The position numbers were made by a program, and so were the translations under genes. From a virus: DNA of 35,878 nucleotides. This document shows positions 22,487 through 31,519 of this stretch, piece by piece. Within the stretch, counting starts at the first letter, position 1. The number at the start of each line of letters is the position of its first letter. The stretch covers positions 1 through 35,878 of the IMG/VR virus record IMGVR_UViG_3300032323_002093, one strand, 5' to 3'. The notes beneath the pieces are model-generated. The model was given only the letters and a program-made list of their open reading frames with translations. It was not told the origin of the DNA and did not search any database.

Positions 22487-22516
22487 AATAAGTGCCAAGC
22501 ATGCTTGGCACTTATT
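22487..22516 (-). terminator. 30-bp perfect palindrome after the tape measure precursor boundary
   Basis: AATAAGTGCCAAGCA (22487-22501) is followed immediately by its exact reverse complement (22502-22516), giving a 30-base palindrome with no spacer. It starts four bases after the tape measure stop. Its 3' side on the minus strand is U-rich, so a terminator or attenuator between tape measure and Dit-like gene is likely. The strand run is short, so it may only reduce downstream expression or act as an RNA-processing site. Confidence 0.75.
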
Positions 22517-22520
22517 ACAC

Positions 22521-25500
22521 TTACCTTATACCAGCCTTGGCTTGTAGCCTATTAGCTTGTATAGCTTTGCCCGAACTATCAACAACAGCTTGAGCAATTT
22601 CTGCTGTATTGCGATCAGTTGCTTCAGCATTCATTACAGCACCTTGTGCTACTGTTTGCTCTAGCGACTGTATTTTTTGATTTAGCTTTTTGATTTCTAT
22701 TACTAGTACTTCGTTAGTTCTGTTGCGGTTGCCAATACTTGACATTAGCTCCAAGTTATCTGCGGCAGGAATAATTCGCTCGCCACGATGAATTTGAGCT
22801 ACCATGTCTTGCGGCACAAAGTTTGTACCAACTGCAAAACCTGGTGCAGTAATTGGCGTACCGCCTAAGCTTAAGTATGCTTGTAACAGTTGCGCAGTAG
22901 TTTTACTTGCAGTATCAATACTTTGTAAGTATGTGTTAGAAGCTTCTAATGCATTTAGCTGTTTTTCGGCATCGCTTAACTGAGTCTCTAAACCACCGCT
23001 AACAGTGTTAATAATTGACATTATAGCACTAAAATCGCTGGTATACTGTGCTCCGCTGGCAAATAAGTTTCGTGATTGGTTCAGGAACTTATCGCTAACT
23101 GAAGTTAGTTTTCCTATTGCCACATTACGAGCTTCTATTTCCTCTGGAGTAGTTGCTGTTTTACTAATAGTAGCTACCAGACCTTCTACTTCTGATTTAG
23201 CTAAACGATACTGTTGGGTAGCGGTTAGTGTAGAACTGGCTCCACTTAGTAGTGAAGTTTTGTAGTCTTTAAGGGCTAGTACTTGTGACTTAAGAGTGTT
23301 TGTTACACCTTTTAAGTTAGACTGTAAGGCCTTTGCTGCCGAAATCTGATCTTCTCTTAACCAGATTTCACGCTGCAATTCGCGATTATTAGCAAACAAA
23401 CCTTCTAGTTCGCGTTCACGAAGTTCCTCGCGTGTTGCTGTTAGTGCAAATAGTTTTTGCTCTAGCTGCTTGCGTTCATCTGCTTCTTGCTGTGCTAGTT
23501 TGGAGGCTTCTTCGGCTTGCTTAACTGCTTCGGCTGTTACTTTTATAAAACCATCGGCAACATTCATTAGTGCTTGGTAGTTTTGTCGACCGGCATCTGT
23601 GGTTAGGTCTAGGCTCTGTACTAGTTGCTTAAACTCTTCGCGAGTGTCAACAGTTGAGTATCCTAGTCTAGCCATTTCCTCTGTTACTGCTTTTTGAACT
23701 GGTGCTAAACGTTCAGCTTCTGTTAAAAAGTTTTCACGGAAAAAGTTAGTTTGGTCTAAAAAGTTTTCTAAGCCGCCAGCTAAGTTGGCCAATGTTTCGG
23801 TTATTGCAAAACTTAGTTTACCAGAATCTATGCCAATGTTTTTAATTTGTTGGTTTATTTTGGTGTTTGTGTCTACAACACGCACTACTGTTTCCAGCAT
23901 GCCTTCGCCAAAGTTAGCAAAACTCTCAAAGCTTGAAAATATAGCGGAAGCGGCATCGTCTAACACAGTACCAATAACGGCACTTAGTTCTTTTTCAAAG
24001 TCTTCGCCTTTTAAGCCGCGTAAGCTGGTAAAGTTTTTACCAACATCCATTCCGCCAAGAATTTGATTAATTGCATTGGCGTCAACACCTGCTTTGGCTC
24101 CAACTTCAATAAACATTTCAGTAGCATTACCGAAAATATCTTGGAAGAAGTCTGAAGTGGCGTCGTCAATTTCTCTGCGATTGGTTTCAACCCAAGTTTT
24201 AGTTTTACCGTACCAAGATCTTTTTGATACAGTTACTTGCTCAAAGAAGTCAATAACTGCTTTGTTGGTGTCGCTTGCAAGTTGTGCAAAAGTACCTTCA
24301 ATTAACAAGCCGCTGTCAGTAATACTGCGCGAAGTTTTGCTACTTAAAAATCCAGTACCTAATAAACCGCCACCGCTTTGTGAGCCGGTTACGGTACCAA
24401 ACATTGAACCACCACGTAAACCTTGAATACTGTACAACCCTTTGGCGGTGTTATTAATACCTTGGTCAATACTGGTTAGTAAATCAACCATGCGGTTGTT
24501 ATAGCTTAAACCGTCTACAGAGTTATCTTTTAAGATTGCCAGTGAGTTAGCAATTGATTCTGACTTAGCATCTGTGTCTCCAAATACACCGCGGCGTACT
24601 TGCACTTTATTGCCTTGCGAATCCCAACCCATTGCAGTACCTTGAGTTTCTTGACGCTGTTGTGCGTTTGGCTCAAAGCTTGCTCCGCCACCGCCGCCAC
24701 GTCCAAGAAACGCAGCAATCATAGCTGCAGCAACTGGGGGTCCGAAGATACCTAGTTGACCAATAGTAGCTGCATAAATCTTAGGGATGTTAATACCAAT
24801 AGACATTAAAGCATTGTTAGCTTGCATTGCTAAGTCTTTAGCACTTGCGGCCATACTAGCCACCTGTACTTGAGTTAGTAAACCTAATTTAATAGCCGCC
24901 TCTTTGATGCTTAAGGCAATAGATTGTGCAGCACGAAGCTTTTCTAAGTTGTTTAAGACCTTAAAAGCAGCGGTTTTCTCTTTAAACATTCCTTTTGCAA
25001 CACCGGCAGCCTTCATTTGACCAGTAATTTCAAATTTAGTGCGTTCGTCAGTGTTTTCTTTAAACTTCTGCTTATACGCTTCACTGTCTTTGTCCATACC
25101 TGCCAGGCTTTCGGCATGTCTTTTTGCCATAGCTGTAGAACCCATACTGTACTTAACTAGTTCACTAACAGTTTCACCTATTTTAGTACCTAGGTCGCCA
25201 AACAGAGCTGACAAAGACTGTGTAGCTATAGCGACTTTATTTAGTGCTAGGGCTTGTTCATTTGTTGCGGCATTTAGCTGTGTACGTATACCGAGTTGTG
25301 TTAGCAGACTTTGTACTTGCGTATCGCTGCTGGCATTTGTGCGCTCAATTAGTGTTTGTTGTTCACGAATTTTTTCGTTTAAGGCAGTTTGATCTTTAGG
25401 AGTTGCTGTCTTTAACGCTATTCGTGATTGGCTAATAACCTGTTCTGCACCAGCAGTAATATCATTAGCACTTTTTCGAATTTGGTCAATTCTAGTTTGT

Positions 25501-28500
25501 GTTTCTAGTCTTGCTTTGTCGTTATCTAACAATAGTTTTTCACGCAGGTAGCTTTGTTCGCTGATTGCACCCAACTGTTTAGCTGCTTCAAGCTGAGACT
25601 CTGCCATGTTTAGTCTGTCAGTTTCTAGTGCTTGAGTTTCTTGTAAACGTGTAAATAGTCTTTCTTGTTCTTTTGTTTGCAACGCAAACTGAACATTAGA
25701 AGCTTCTAAAACTTGCTTGTTGGTTAAATTCTTTTCTGCAATTTCACCATCAATCTTTAATTGCTTTAGTCTTTCTTTTACTCGCTCAATTTCTATACCT
25801 ATTTGAGCTTTTTCTGATTTTTCTTTAGCCTTATCTTGTAGTATCTCAAAAGCACCAAGCTGTATACGTAAATCAAAATTCTTTTTCTGGCTTTGAAACT
25901 TTAATTCTTCTTGGTCTATACTTTGTTTTTGTCTTAATACTAGTCCGGATTCGGTACCGACTATTGACTCTAAGGTGCTTAGCCCTTCTTTGTTTAGCTT
26001 TAAACGATTAGCGGCTGCGTCTAATTGTGTTTCATCGGATTTTAGTCTAACTCTTGCCAAGTCTACGGCGGCTTTTATAGCAACTACATCCATTTGAGCA
26101 CTAATTCCTGCCATTTGTGCAAAAGCGGATTCTGCTGCTTGTACGTAGGTTAAGCTTTCGCGAGCACCCATTACATTTTTATTGATATCTTCCACCAGTT
26201 TTGCTGTAGCACCTTTAGTAACTTTAGTATCAAGTACTGATCGGCGTCTGTCCAAAGCTATTTGGCGGTCTGCATATGGTCGTAAGTCTTTTGCGTCTAT
26301 ATTTGGGCCCAGTGCTGCTACTTGTCTGTTTAAAGAATCTTGCTCAATAGCAATTGCTAAACGTTCGTTTGACTGGATTAATAGAATTTGAGTTCTGATT
26401 TGTTCGCGCTGGCCTTCTAGGGCAAGCGTTTCGTACTTGGCACGCATTCTAATGCCTGCTTCAGTATCACCTAACATTCCTGCAATGGCATTACCAATAA
26501 TGCTGCCAGCTTTAGCCCATTCGGCGCTTAGTCTATCACTAATTAGTTTAGCACCATAAGCAAACTGATCTGTTAGTACTTTATCAAATTGTTTGCTTAA
26601 TGTCTGTACGTCTGTCTGTACCTTAAAAAGCAAATCTGTTTTAACTTTCTTAACACTAGATAGCTTTGAAAGTTCTGCGTTGATTTCCTTTATTTGATCG
26701 CGCTCTACACCGTAGAGTCCGGCACGTTGTTCTAGGTCAGCACGCTGCTTAAGTAAAGAAGCCACTCGTTTTTCGGTATCTTCTATTTCGCTAGTTGTGT
26801 TGGCGTAACTTTCTGTTAGCTTTTCTAGTTCTCCACGTAAACCGACCAACATTGTGCCAGTTTCTGGAGGGAATAAGCTTAAACTATTTGCGTCTCGCAC
26901 AGCAGCATTCATTGCATTTAGTGTCTGAACCGGATCTTGCAGTGCAGTACTTAATTTTTCAGCACTTGAAACGATTGTAGCACCTAAACGGCTTACGGCG
27001 TCTGTTGGTATAAAGCTTGTACGTAAGTCTTGTAGCTGTCTTGTTGCAGCTGTGTATATTTCTGTTAGCTCTTTGCCTCTAGCTGCAGTAATTTGTGCAG
27101 CTAGTGCTGCTTCTTTTAAGTCCTTGGTAAGCTTATCCATACCTACTTTACGAACAGCCTCAGGTAGCTTGTCTAATGCTTTTTCGATACTTTCTGTATC
27201 TATTGTATCGATTCCAAGAATGTTCTTAAAAGTTTCGCGTAGCTTATCTGCGGAAGGGCCTCTTTCTAAAGCAGTAAATGCACTGGCGAAACCTTCTGCT
27301 GTTCGCTCATTTAGTTTGCTTTGGACGTCACCGCTCCACAGTTTGGAGATAAAGTCTACAAACTTATCTGTACGACCCATTTTGTCTAGCTCTGCTACTG
27401 CGCGTGTATTTGCCATGGCAATACTATCAGCTAGCTCACCGAACGCTGTTGCGCGAGCTTCAATAGCTGTTATAGTAATTCTTTCAAGCGGGTCTTTTTT
27501 GTTTAAAAATTCAAGAGTTCTAGCAACGTTTTCTACTGAGCTAGTTACTCCATCTAGGGCTTTTGCTGTAGCTGCGGATTCTTTCTTTGTTTCTGATAAC
27601 CAACTTACAAATGTCGAAATAATAGTAGTGGCTATACCAATAGCGGCAATCCATCCACCAAAAGCGTTTAAGGCAGTCATAGCAGCAGAACCTGCAATAC
27701 CAATAGAGCCTTGCAACATCGTAAACGTTTTGGCGGCAGGACCCGCATCTAGTTTGCTGGTTTCTACACGTAATTGTCGGAAAGCGGCAACAGGACCCAT
27801 TACTGCAGCTGTGTCAGCTACGTCTGCTAATAACATACGCTTTTTAGAATCACGGTTAAGTTTTTCTAAGTTCATTTGCATTTGCTTTGCGTGACTAAAC
27901 ATTTTATTGTCACGAGCTTCGCTGGCGTCTGCTGCCCTGTTTCCTACTTCTACGCTTTCCTGCTTTAGCGCATCCATGGCCGCTAAATGCGCTTGTAGCT
28001 TTTTACCTTGCTTTTGTTGTGTGGCTGAATCAGAATCCAACAGTGCCTGAGAGCGTGCTTTAAGTGCCGCTGTTTCTTCAGGAGTAATATCAAAAGCACC
28101 CTTTTTAAGAGTACTACGCAGGTCTTTGCCTAGCAGTTCTTGACTGAATCTGGCTTTCTGTAGTTTTGCTATTCTGTCTTGTGTGGACTTTTCAGTTTGG
28201 AATGCTTTTTCTGCGCTCATAGCGCGTGCAGCATCTATTTGTGAAGCAGCTTCAATTTGGTCTGCTACGCTTCTGGCAACTCGCTCGCGAGTTTCTTCTG
28301 CTAGTACGCGTGCATTTTCACGATACATGCCTAACGCAGGAATTGCTTGTTTTAATAGTATAGCAGCAACGCCAGCCATAGCTGCGCCAAGCGCAGTTGG
28401 GCTTGCTGACAGTAACTCCACCAGGGGACCTAGTGCAACGTTAATGGTTTCTAGGATCTTTTGGGATAAGTTTGTTATGCTTGCCAGTAGCTTGCTGTAA

Positions 28501-29315
28501 GGGTTACTGTCTAGTTCGATAACGCCGAACTTCTTTTCACCTTGTTCAATAGCTAACATTGCAAAAGCGTGACGGCGTTCAAAGTCTGTTAACTGAGACG
28601 CGGCTTTGCCTACGCTACGAGCGTATACAGTAACAGCATCATCTACTTTTACAAACAAACCAATTTCGTCCAGCAATTCTGGTTCAATTTTAGTAATACC
28701 ACGACTTAAACGACTTAACGCATCAGGCATTGCTACACCAAGTGCTTGGCTGGCATTTTTTGCTACTTTGGCTAAGCGTTCAAAGTTCTGTGAACTCATA
28801 CCAGCAGCCGTTGCTTGTGCTGTTGCTGTCATTGCTTCGCGCAAGTTAACAGCACCGTCAGTTATATCAACAATACGTGATGATAGTGCACCAAGGTTAC
28901 GGCCAGCGGCAGCACCTAGTTGATCTAAGCCTTTTACCAGGTTTGTGGTATCAGCTGCATTTTTAAGTGCAGTAAAAGCCGCACTAACTGCAAACAAGTT
29001 AGCAGCAAATGTGGCGTATACACGTACCAATCCACCCAAGCCTTGAGCTTGGTTTGCAAAGTCACGAGCGCTTGCACCAGTTAAACCAGCACTACCACGA
29101 GCACTTCCGTACTCTCGTCCACTCATTAGTTCTGAGCCACTGGGTGCTGCACGTGCAGCTACCATGCGCGAACCAGGGGTACCTGCATTTAACTTTTCTG
29201 TTACTTTTTGAGCTTGTGCAGCCGCTTGCGTTATTTCTTGAAGGTTTTTTACAACTTTTTTGGCGGTTCCGTTGTCACTTACATTAACGCCAATATTTAC
29301 ATTTTGTGTTGCCAT
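22521..29315 (-). CDS. Tail tape measure protein
   Basis: This is a 2264-residue protein, long even for siphophages. It is mostly helical coiled coil rich in Ala, Lys, Glu and Leu. It has a hydrophobic pair around residues 550-585 (GGWIAAIGIATTIISTFVSW) and another around 1515-1540 (IFGPPVAAAMIAAFLGRGGG). The C-terminal segment contains FAVGTNFVPQDMVAQIHRGE, a common tape-measure signature, then a short coiled coil. It sets tail length during assembly and is ejected ahead of the DNA. At about 0.15 nm per residue it predicts a tail near 340 nm. The ATG has AGGAG eight bases upstream. A dedicated promoter lies at 29382-29410. Confidence 0.96.
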   Translation of the reverse strand: MATQNVNIGVNVSDNGTAKKVVKNLQEITQAAAQAQKVTEKLNAGTPGSRMVAARAAPSGSELMSGREYGSARGSAGLTGASARDFANQAQGLGGLVRVYATFAANLFAVSAAFTALKNAADTTNLVKGLDQLGAAAGRNLGALSSRIVDITDGAVNLREAMTATAQATAAGMSSQNFERLAKVAKNASQALGVAMPDALSRLSRGITKIEPELLDEIGLFVKVDDAVTVYARSVGKAASQLTDFERRHAFAMLAIEQGEKKFGVIELDSNPYSKLLASITNLSQKILETINVALGPLVELLSASPTALGAAMAGVAAILLKQAIPALGMYRENARVLAEETRERVARSVADQIEAASQIDAARAMSAEKAFQTEKSTQDRIAKLQKARFSQELLGKDLRSTLKKGAFDITPEETAALKARSQALLDSDSATQQKQGKKLQAHLAAMDALKQESVEVGNRAADASEARDNKMFSHAKQMQMNLEKLNRDSKKRMLLADVADTAAVMGPVAAFRQLRVETSKLDAGPAAKTFTMLQGSIGIAGSAAMTALNAFGGWIAAIGIATTIISTFVSWLSETKKESAATAKALDGVTSSVENVARTLEFLNKKDPLERITITAIEARATAFGELADSIAMANTRAVAELDKMGRTDKFVDFISKLWSGDVQSKLNERTAEGFASAFTALERGPSADKLRETFKNILGIDTIDTESIEKALDKLPEAVRKVGMDKLTKDLKEAALAAQITAARGKELTEIYTAATRQLQDLRTSFIPTDAVSRLGATIVSSAEKLSTALQDPVQTLNAMNAAVRDANSLSLFPPETGTMLVGLRGELEKLTESYANTTSEIEDTEKRVASLLKQRADLEQRAGLYGVERDQIKEINAELSKLSSVKKVKTDLLFKVQTDVQTLSKQFDKVLTDQFAYGAKLISDRLSAEWAKAGSIIGNAIAGMLGDTEAGIRMRAKYETLALEGQREQIRTQILLIQSNERLAIAIEQDSLNRQVAALGPNIDAKDLRPYADRQIALDRRRSVLDTKVTKGATAKLVEDINKNVMGARESLTYVQAAESAFAQMAGISAQMDVVAIKAAVDLARVRLKSDETQLDAAANRLKLNKEGLSTLESIVGTESGLVLRQKQSIDQEELKFQSQKKNFDLRIQLGAFEILQDKAKEKSEKAQIGIEIERVKERLKQLKIDGEIAEKNLTNKQVLEASNVQFALQTKEQERLFTRLQETQALETDRLNMAESQLEAAKQLGAISEQSYLREKLLLDNDKARLETQTRIDQIRKSANDITAGAEQVISQSRIALKTATPKDQTALNEKIREQQTLIERTNASSDTQVQSLLTQLGIRTQLNAATNEQALALNKVAIATQSLSALFGDLGTKIGETVSELVKYSMGSTAMAKRHAESLAGMDKDSEAYKQKFKENTDERTKFEITGQMKAAGVAKGMFKEKTAAFKVLNNLEKLRAAQSIALSIKEAAIKLGLLTQVQVASMAASAKDLAMQANNALMSIGINIPKIYAATIGQLGIFGPPVAAAMIAAFLGRGGGGGASFEPNAQQRQETQGTAMGWDSQGNKVQVRRGVFGDTDAKSESIANSLAILKDNSVDGLSYNNRMVDLLTSIDQGINNTAKGLYSIQGLRGGSMFGTVTGSQSGGGLLGTGFLSSKTSRSITDSGLLIEGTFAQLASDTNKAVIDFFEQVTVSKRSWYGKTKTWVETNRREIDDATSDFFQDIFGNATEMFIEVGAKAGVDANAINQILGGMDVGKNFTSLRGLKGEDFEKELSAVIGTVLDDAASAIFSSFESFANFGEGMLETVVRVVDTNTKINQQIKNIGIDSGKLSFAITETLANLAGGLENFLDQTNFFRENFLTEAERLAPVQKAVTEEMARLGYSTVDTREEFKQLVQSLDLTTDAGRQNYQALMNVADGFIKVTAEAVKQAEEASKLAQQEADERKQLEQKLFALTATREELRERELEGLFANNRELQREIWLREDQISAAKALQSNLKGVTNTLKSQVLALKDYKTSLLSGASSTLTATQQYRLAKSEVEGLVATISKTATTPEEIEARNVAIGKLTSVSDKFLNQSRNLFASGAQYTSDFSAIMSIINTVSGGLETQLSDAEKQLNALEASNTYLQSIDTASKTTAQLLQAYLSLGGTPITAPGFAVGTNFVPQDMVAQIHRGERIIPAADNLELMSSIGNRNRTNEVLVIEIKKLNQKIQSLEQTVAQGAVMNAEATDRNTAEIAQAVVDSSGKAIQANRLQAKAGIR

Positions 29316-29381
29316 TTGTTCTCCTAATAGCTGTACACCTTCCCAGGTTTAAAATCAAAAATGGGATTTATAGTTAACACG

Positions 29382-29410
29382 ATTATAGCACACAGGCAAC
29401 AATTTGTCAA
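29382..29410 (-). promoter_or_regulatory. Consensus sigma-70 promoter for the tape measure unit
   Basis: On the minus strand TTGACA (29410-29405) and TATAAT (29387-29382) are exact, with 17 bases between. It follows the chaperone terminator by about 20 bases. Transcription should start near 29375, giving a leader of about 60 bases before the tape measure ATG at 29315. Confidence 0.9.
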
Positions 29411-29429
29411 ACCAAATTTTTTTAGCTAC

Positions 29430-29466
29430 AAAAAAGCCCGCAAGCATTTTACTGCTGCGGGCTTTT
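29430..29466 (-). terminator. Terminator after the tail chaperones
   Basis: The stem AAAAAAGCCCGC pairs with GCGGGCTTTTT, extended by AGCA/TGCT past a one-base bulge, with a loop of about six bases. T-runs are present on either strand. The stop codon of the chaperone frameshift product (29449-29451) lies in the loop, so ribosomes finishing there could cover the hairpin. Confidence 0.88.
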
Positions 29467-30227
29467 TGCTTTTATTTTTTCGGCAATTAACTTTTGACGT
29501 ACGCCGTCCATGTGCTGTAAGAAGTCTAGGCATAACAAGATTTCTTCGGCTTCGGTTATGTTATAAACTTGAAAAAGATTAAACACTAGTCCGTAGTCTT
29601 TGCCCATATACCCACCACCCATAGAATCCCAGGTATCCGCAAGTATTCCATAGATTATAAAACACTGCTGAACTAAGTCTGGAAAATCTGCGACTTCAAC
29701 AGGTATTTCTTCTTCAATGGGTTCATGCCCCATCATTTCACACATTTCAAAGTAACTGTCCTTTGTCATGCGCACATCCGAATTTTGAAAATACCTGCGA
29801 AGCTGATCACGTATTACAGTTATTTGCTCGCTGAAAAGTTTCCCAGGTCCGTTACCTGCTCACTTACAAAGCTGTCAAAGTTTGTTGAATTCTTCATCAA
29901 GTACAGTGCGTTTTCTTCTGAGTATTCTAACTCTGCATCTGCGTCTTGACCACTTAAGTCAACAGGAGCTAGTTGCTCTAAGTACTTAAGCTTTAAACCA
30001 CTCCAACCTTTAACTGCATTCTTAACATATAGTTCTAAGAATAGTTCATCGTTTAGCTCTTCTACTGGCTGACGATTTTTAAAGCTGGTTTTTGTAGACT
30101 TTTTACGGATTGTTTGCAGCGTTTCGCGTGACAAGAAAGCAATCTGAATTTTAAAGTCCGGCATCCCTGGGTATTCTACCTCAAGAGATTTTGAAGGAAC
30201 TAACAAGTTTTTTAAGGAAATTGACAT
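29449..30227 (-). CDS. Tail assembly chaperone, long form made by -1 frameshift (gpGT-like)
   Basis: The first 130 codons are those of the short chaperone. At GGGAAAC (29844-29838) a -1 slip enters a second frame that stays open to 29451, adding 129 residues for 259 in total. The added part reads LFSEQITVIRDQLRRYFQNS and continues through DSYFEMCEMMGHEP to AEKIKAKSPQQ. In lambda, gpG and gpGT coat the tape measure and recruit tail-tube subunits. Here the order tube, chaperones, tape measure is the same. A separate start (GTG at 29775) in the second frame has no convincing ribosome site, so frameshifting is the better reading. Confidence 0.88.
29820..30227 (-). CDS. Tail assembly chaperone, short form (gpG-like)
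   Basis: This is a 135-residue acidic protein with the helical core typical of gpG/gp13-type chaperones: FKIQIAFLSRETLQTIRKK, then ELFLELYVKNAVKGWSGLKL. It should bind the tape measure in the cytoplasm and be removed as the tail tube polymerises. The last five codons lie beyond the slippery heptamer, as expected when most ribosomes do not slip. No clear Shine-Dalgarno precedes the ATG at 30227, which lies about 30 bases after a terminator hairpin. Expression from the tube transcript by read-through is likely. Confidence 0.88.
   Translation of the reverse strand: MSISLKNLLVPSKSLEVEYPGMPDFKIQIAFLSRETLQTIRKKSTKTSFKNRQPVEELNDELFLELYVKNAVKGWSGLKLKYLEQLAPVDLSGQDADAELEYSEENALYLMKNSTNFDSFVSEQVTDLGNFSASK
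29838..29844 (-). promoter_or_regulatory. -1 ribosomal frameshift site GGGAAAC
   Basis: In the gpG frame the codons are CTG GGA AAC, so the heptamer has the X XXY YYZ form needed for simultaneous tandem slippage. Lambda uses the closely related GGGAAAG. After the slip the next codons are CTT TTC AGC GAG, and no stop occurs until 29451. A possible stimulatory stem (GCGAGC with GCTTCGC, one bulge) lies just downstream. Confidence 0.88.
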
Positions 30228-30255
30228 ATGTAATATTTATGGTTATCAAACAAGG

Positions 30256-30286
30256 AAAAAAGCGGTACCGGGGATCAGCCGGTACC
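30256..30286 (-). terminator. Terminator after the tail tube gene
   Basis: On the minus strand GGTACCGG (30286-30279) pairs with CCGGTACC (30271-30264), followed by GC and six T (30261-30256). The loop is seven bases. It probably limits read-through so that the chaperones are made in much smaller amounts than the tube protein. Confidence 0.9.
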
Positions 30287-30303
30287 TTGAAAAATAACGC
30301 TTA

Positions 30304-31440
30304 TTAGGTCGCGTTAGTTGTAAAGTAACGAACTTCTAATTCGTTTGCAGCACCAATCTCAAAAGCTCCTGCGGAACTACCTTGAGCTGTAAAGTTAATT
30401 GTTGTTGAAATAACTTGTTCAGTTGCAACTGTTGGAATAGTCAACACAGTTGCTGGCATTTCAAATTCAACGCGTGTTGCATTTGCAGCGCCGCCAACTT
30501 CTAGTTGCACAGAGAAAGCTGGGTCAACATCAGTTGTAGAACCTGCTAACATATCAGCTAACAATCCTGCTGAGTTTGAGCTTCCTGCACGTAGGTAGCA
30601 GTTTAGGGTACCTGTAATAGCGCGAGTACCTGTAAAGTAAGTAAACGGACGGTTAACAACGCCTAGGTTAGCTGGTGTTAAGTAAGTTAGGTTATTGGCG
30701 ATTGTTAGCGAACCACCAGTAATTGCTACGTTGAAAGTAGCTCCTGTACCGTCAATTTCTTTCTTCAGTGTTAGTGTGCTTAGTTTATTAGCAATAAATG
30801 GTGCAGTTGTATTTTTGCCTTTGGCAGTTCCAGTTAGACCACCACCAAATGTAACTGTAGTACCGCTTGTGGCAGTTAGACCGGCTACTTGACGTAGAAT
30901 AGAACCTTTACCAGCCCAAGCAACCATAGCAATAGCGTCTAAGCCAAAATCTACAGTAGCAGTGTCCAGGGCGCAGTTGTCGATGATATAACTCACACCG
31001 TCAATAACAATAATCAAACCAAACTTTTGTAGTTGGTGTGACTGTGAGTTACCTGCTGTTAATACACAGTTTGTTACGCCTTCAACCCAAGCAGGATTAG
31101 TTCCGCCGATTGGGTCTGTTGCAAATAGTGCGTTCCACAATACTGACTCTTCAGCAGTAATGTTTGTGCCACCATCAGCTGGGCGCATGTAAGTTGACAT
31201 TGAGAAGTCAACTGGCTCTAGTGCCGTGTTAAAGCTACGCTGTCCACGAACTGGTGCTGCACCTGCTTCGGTTAGTGTAACAGTTTCAGCTGTTGTGTTT
31301 TGTGAGAATGAGAAACCGTCCAATACTTGGATTTCGCGAGTGTTTGCTGGTAAAAAACCACTTGCAGCTACTACACCTGTTTCAGCATTTACGTTAGTCG
31401 TGAAAAATACGCGACTATTACGAATTAAATTAAATGACAT
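30304..31440 (-). CDS. Major tail tube protein
   Basis: This is a 378-residue beta-rich protein. Its features include VLDGFSFSQNTTAETVTLTE near the N-terminus, FNTALEPVDFSMSTYMRP (about 70-87), and a C-terminal domain (VEFEMPATVLTIPTVATEQV) with Gly/Ser/Thr-rich loops. The position between the putative tail terminator and the chaperones is diagnostic of the tube protein. Hexameric rings of it build the tail. At 378 residues it is larger than the lambda gpV class, and the extra Ig-like part may decorate the tail surface. A ribosome site (AAAGGAA) precedes the ATG. A strong terminator lies downstream, as expected for a highly expressed gene. Confidence 0.88.
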   Translation of the reverse strand: MSFNLIRNSRVFFTTNVNAETGVVAASGFLPANTREIQVLDGFSFSQNTTAETVTLTEAGAAPVRGQRSFNTALEPVDFSMSTYMRPADGGTNITAEESVLWNALFATDPIGGTNPAWVEGVTNCVLTAGNSQSHQLQKFGLIIVIDGVSYIIDNCALDTATVDFGLDAIAMVAWAGKGSILRQVAGLTATSGTTVTFGGGLTGTAKGKNTTAPFIANKLSTLTLKKEIDGTGATFNVAITGGSLTIANNLTYLTPANLGVVNRPFTYFTGTRAITGTLNCYLRAGSSNSAGLLADMLAGSTTDVDPAFSVQLEVGGAANATRVEFEMPATVLTIPTVATEQVISTTINFTAQGSSAGAFEIGAANELEVRYFTTNAT

Positions 31441-31519
31441 ATTTCATTTCCTTTTTTAGTTTGGCGTTGTAGCACTTTAACTAGACTTTTATCTGTTGCT
31501 GTTGCTGTAACGCTGGGGC

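Noticed and set aside
27052-27894. Long plus-strand ORF (280 residues) inside the tape measure gene
   Set aside because: It lies fully opposite a clear coding gene, has biased Ser/Ala/Leu content of an antisense shadow, and lacks a ribosome site or neighbours.
29449-29775. Second chaperone frame as an independent gene starting at GTG 29775
   Set aside because: There is no convincing ribosome site, and the frame is open back to a GGGAAAC slippery site in the preceding gene, so a frameshift product fits better.
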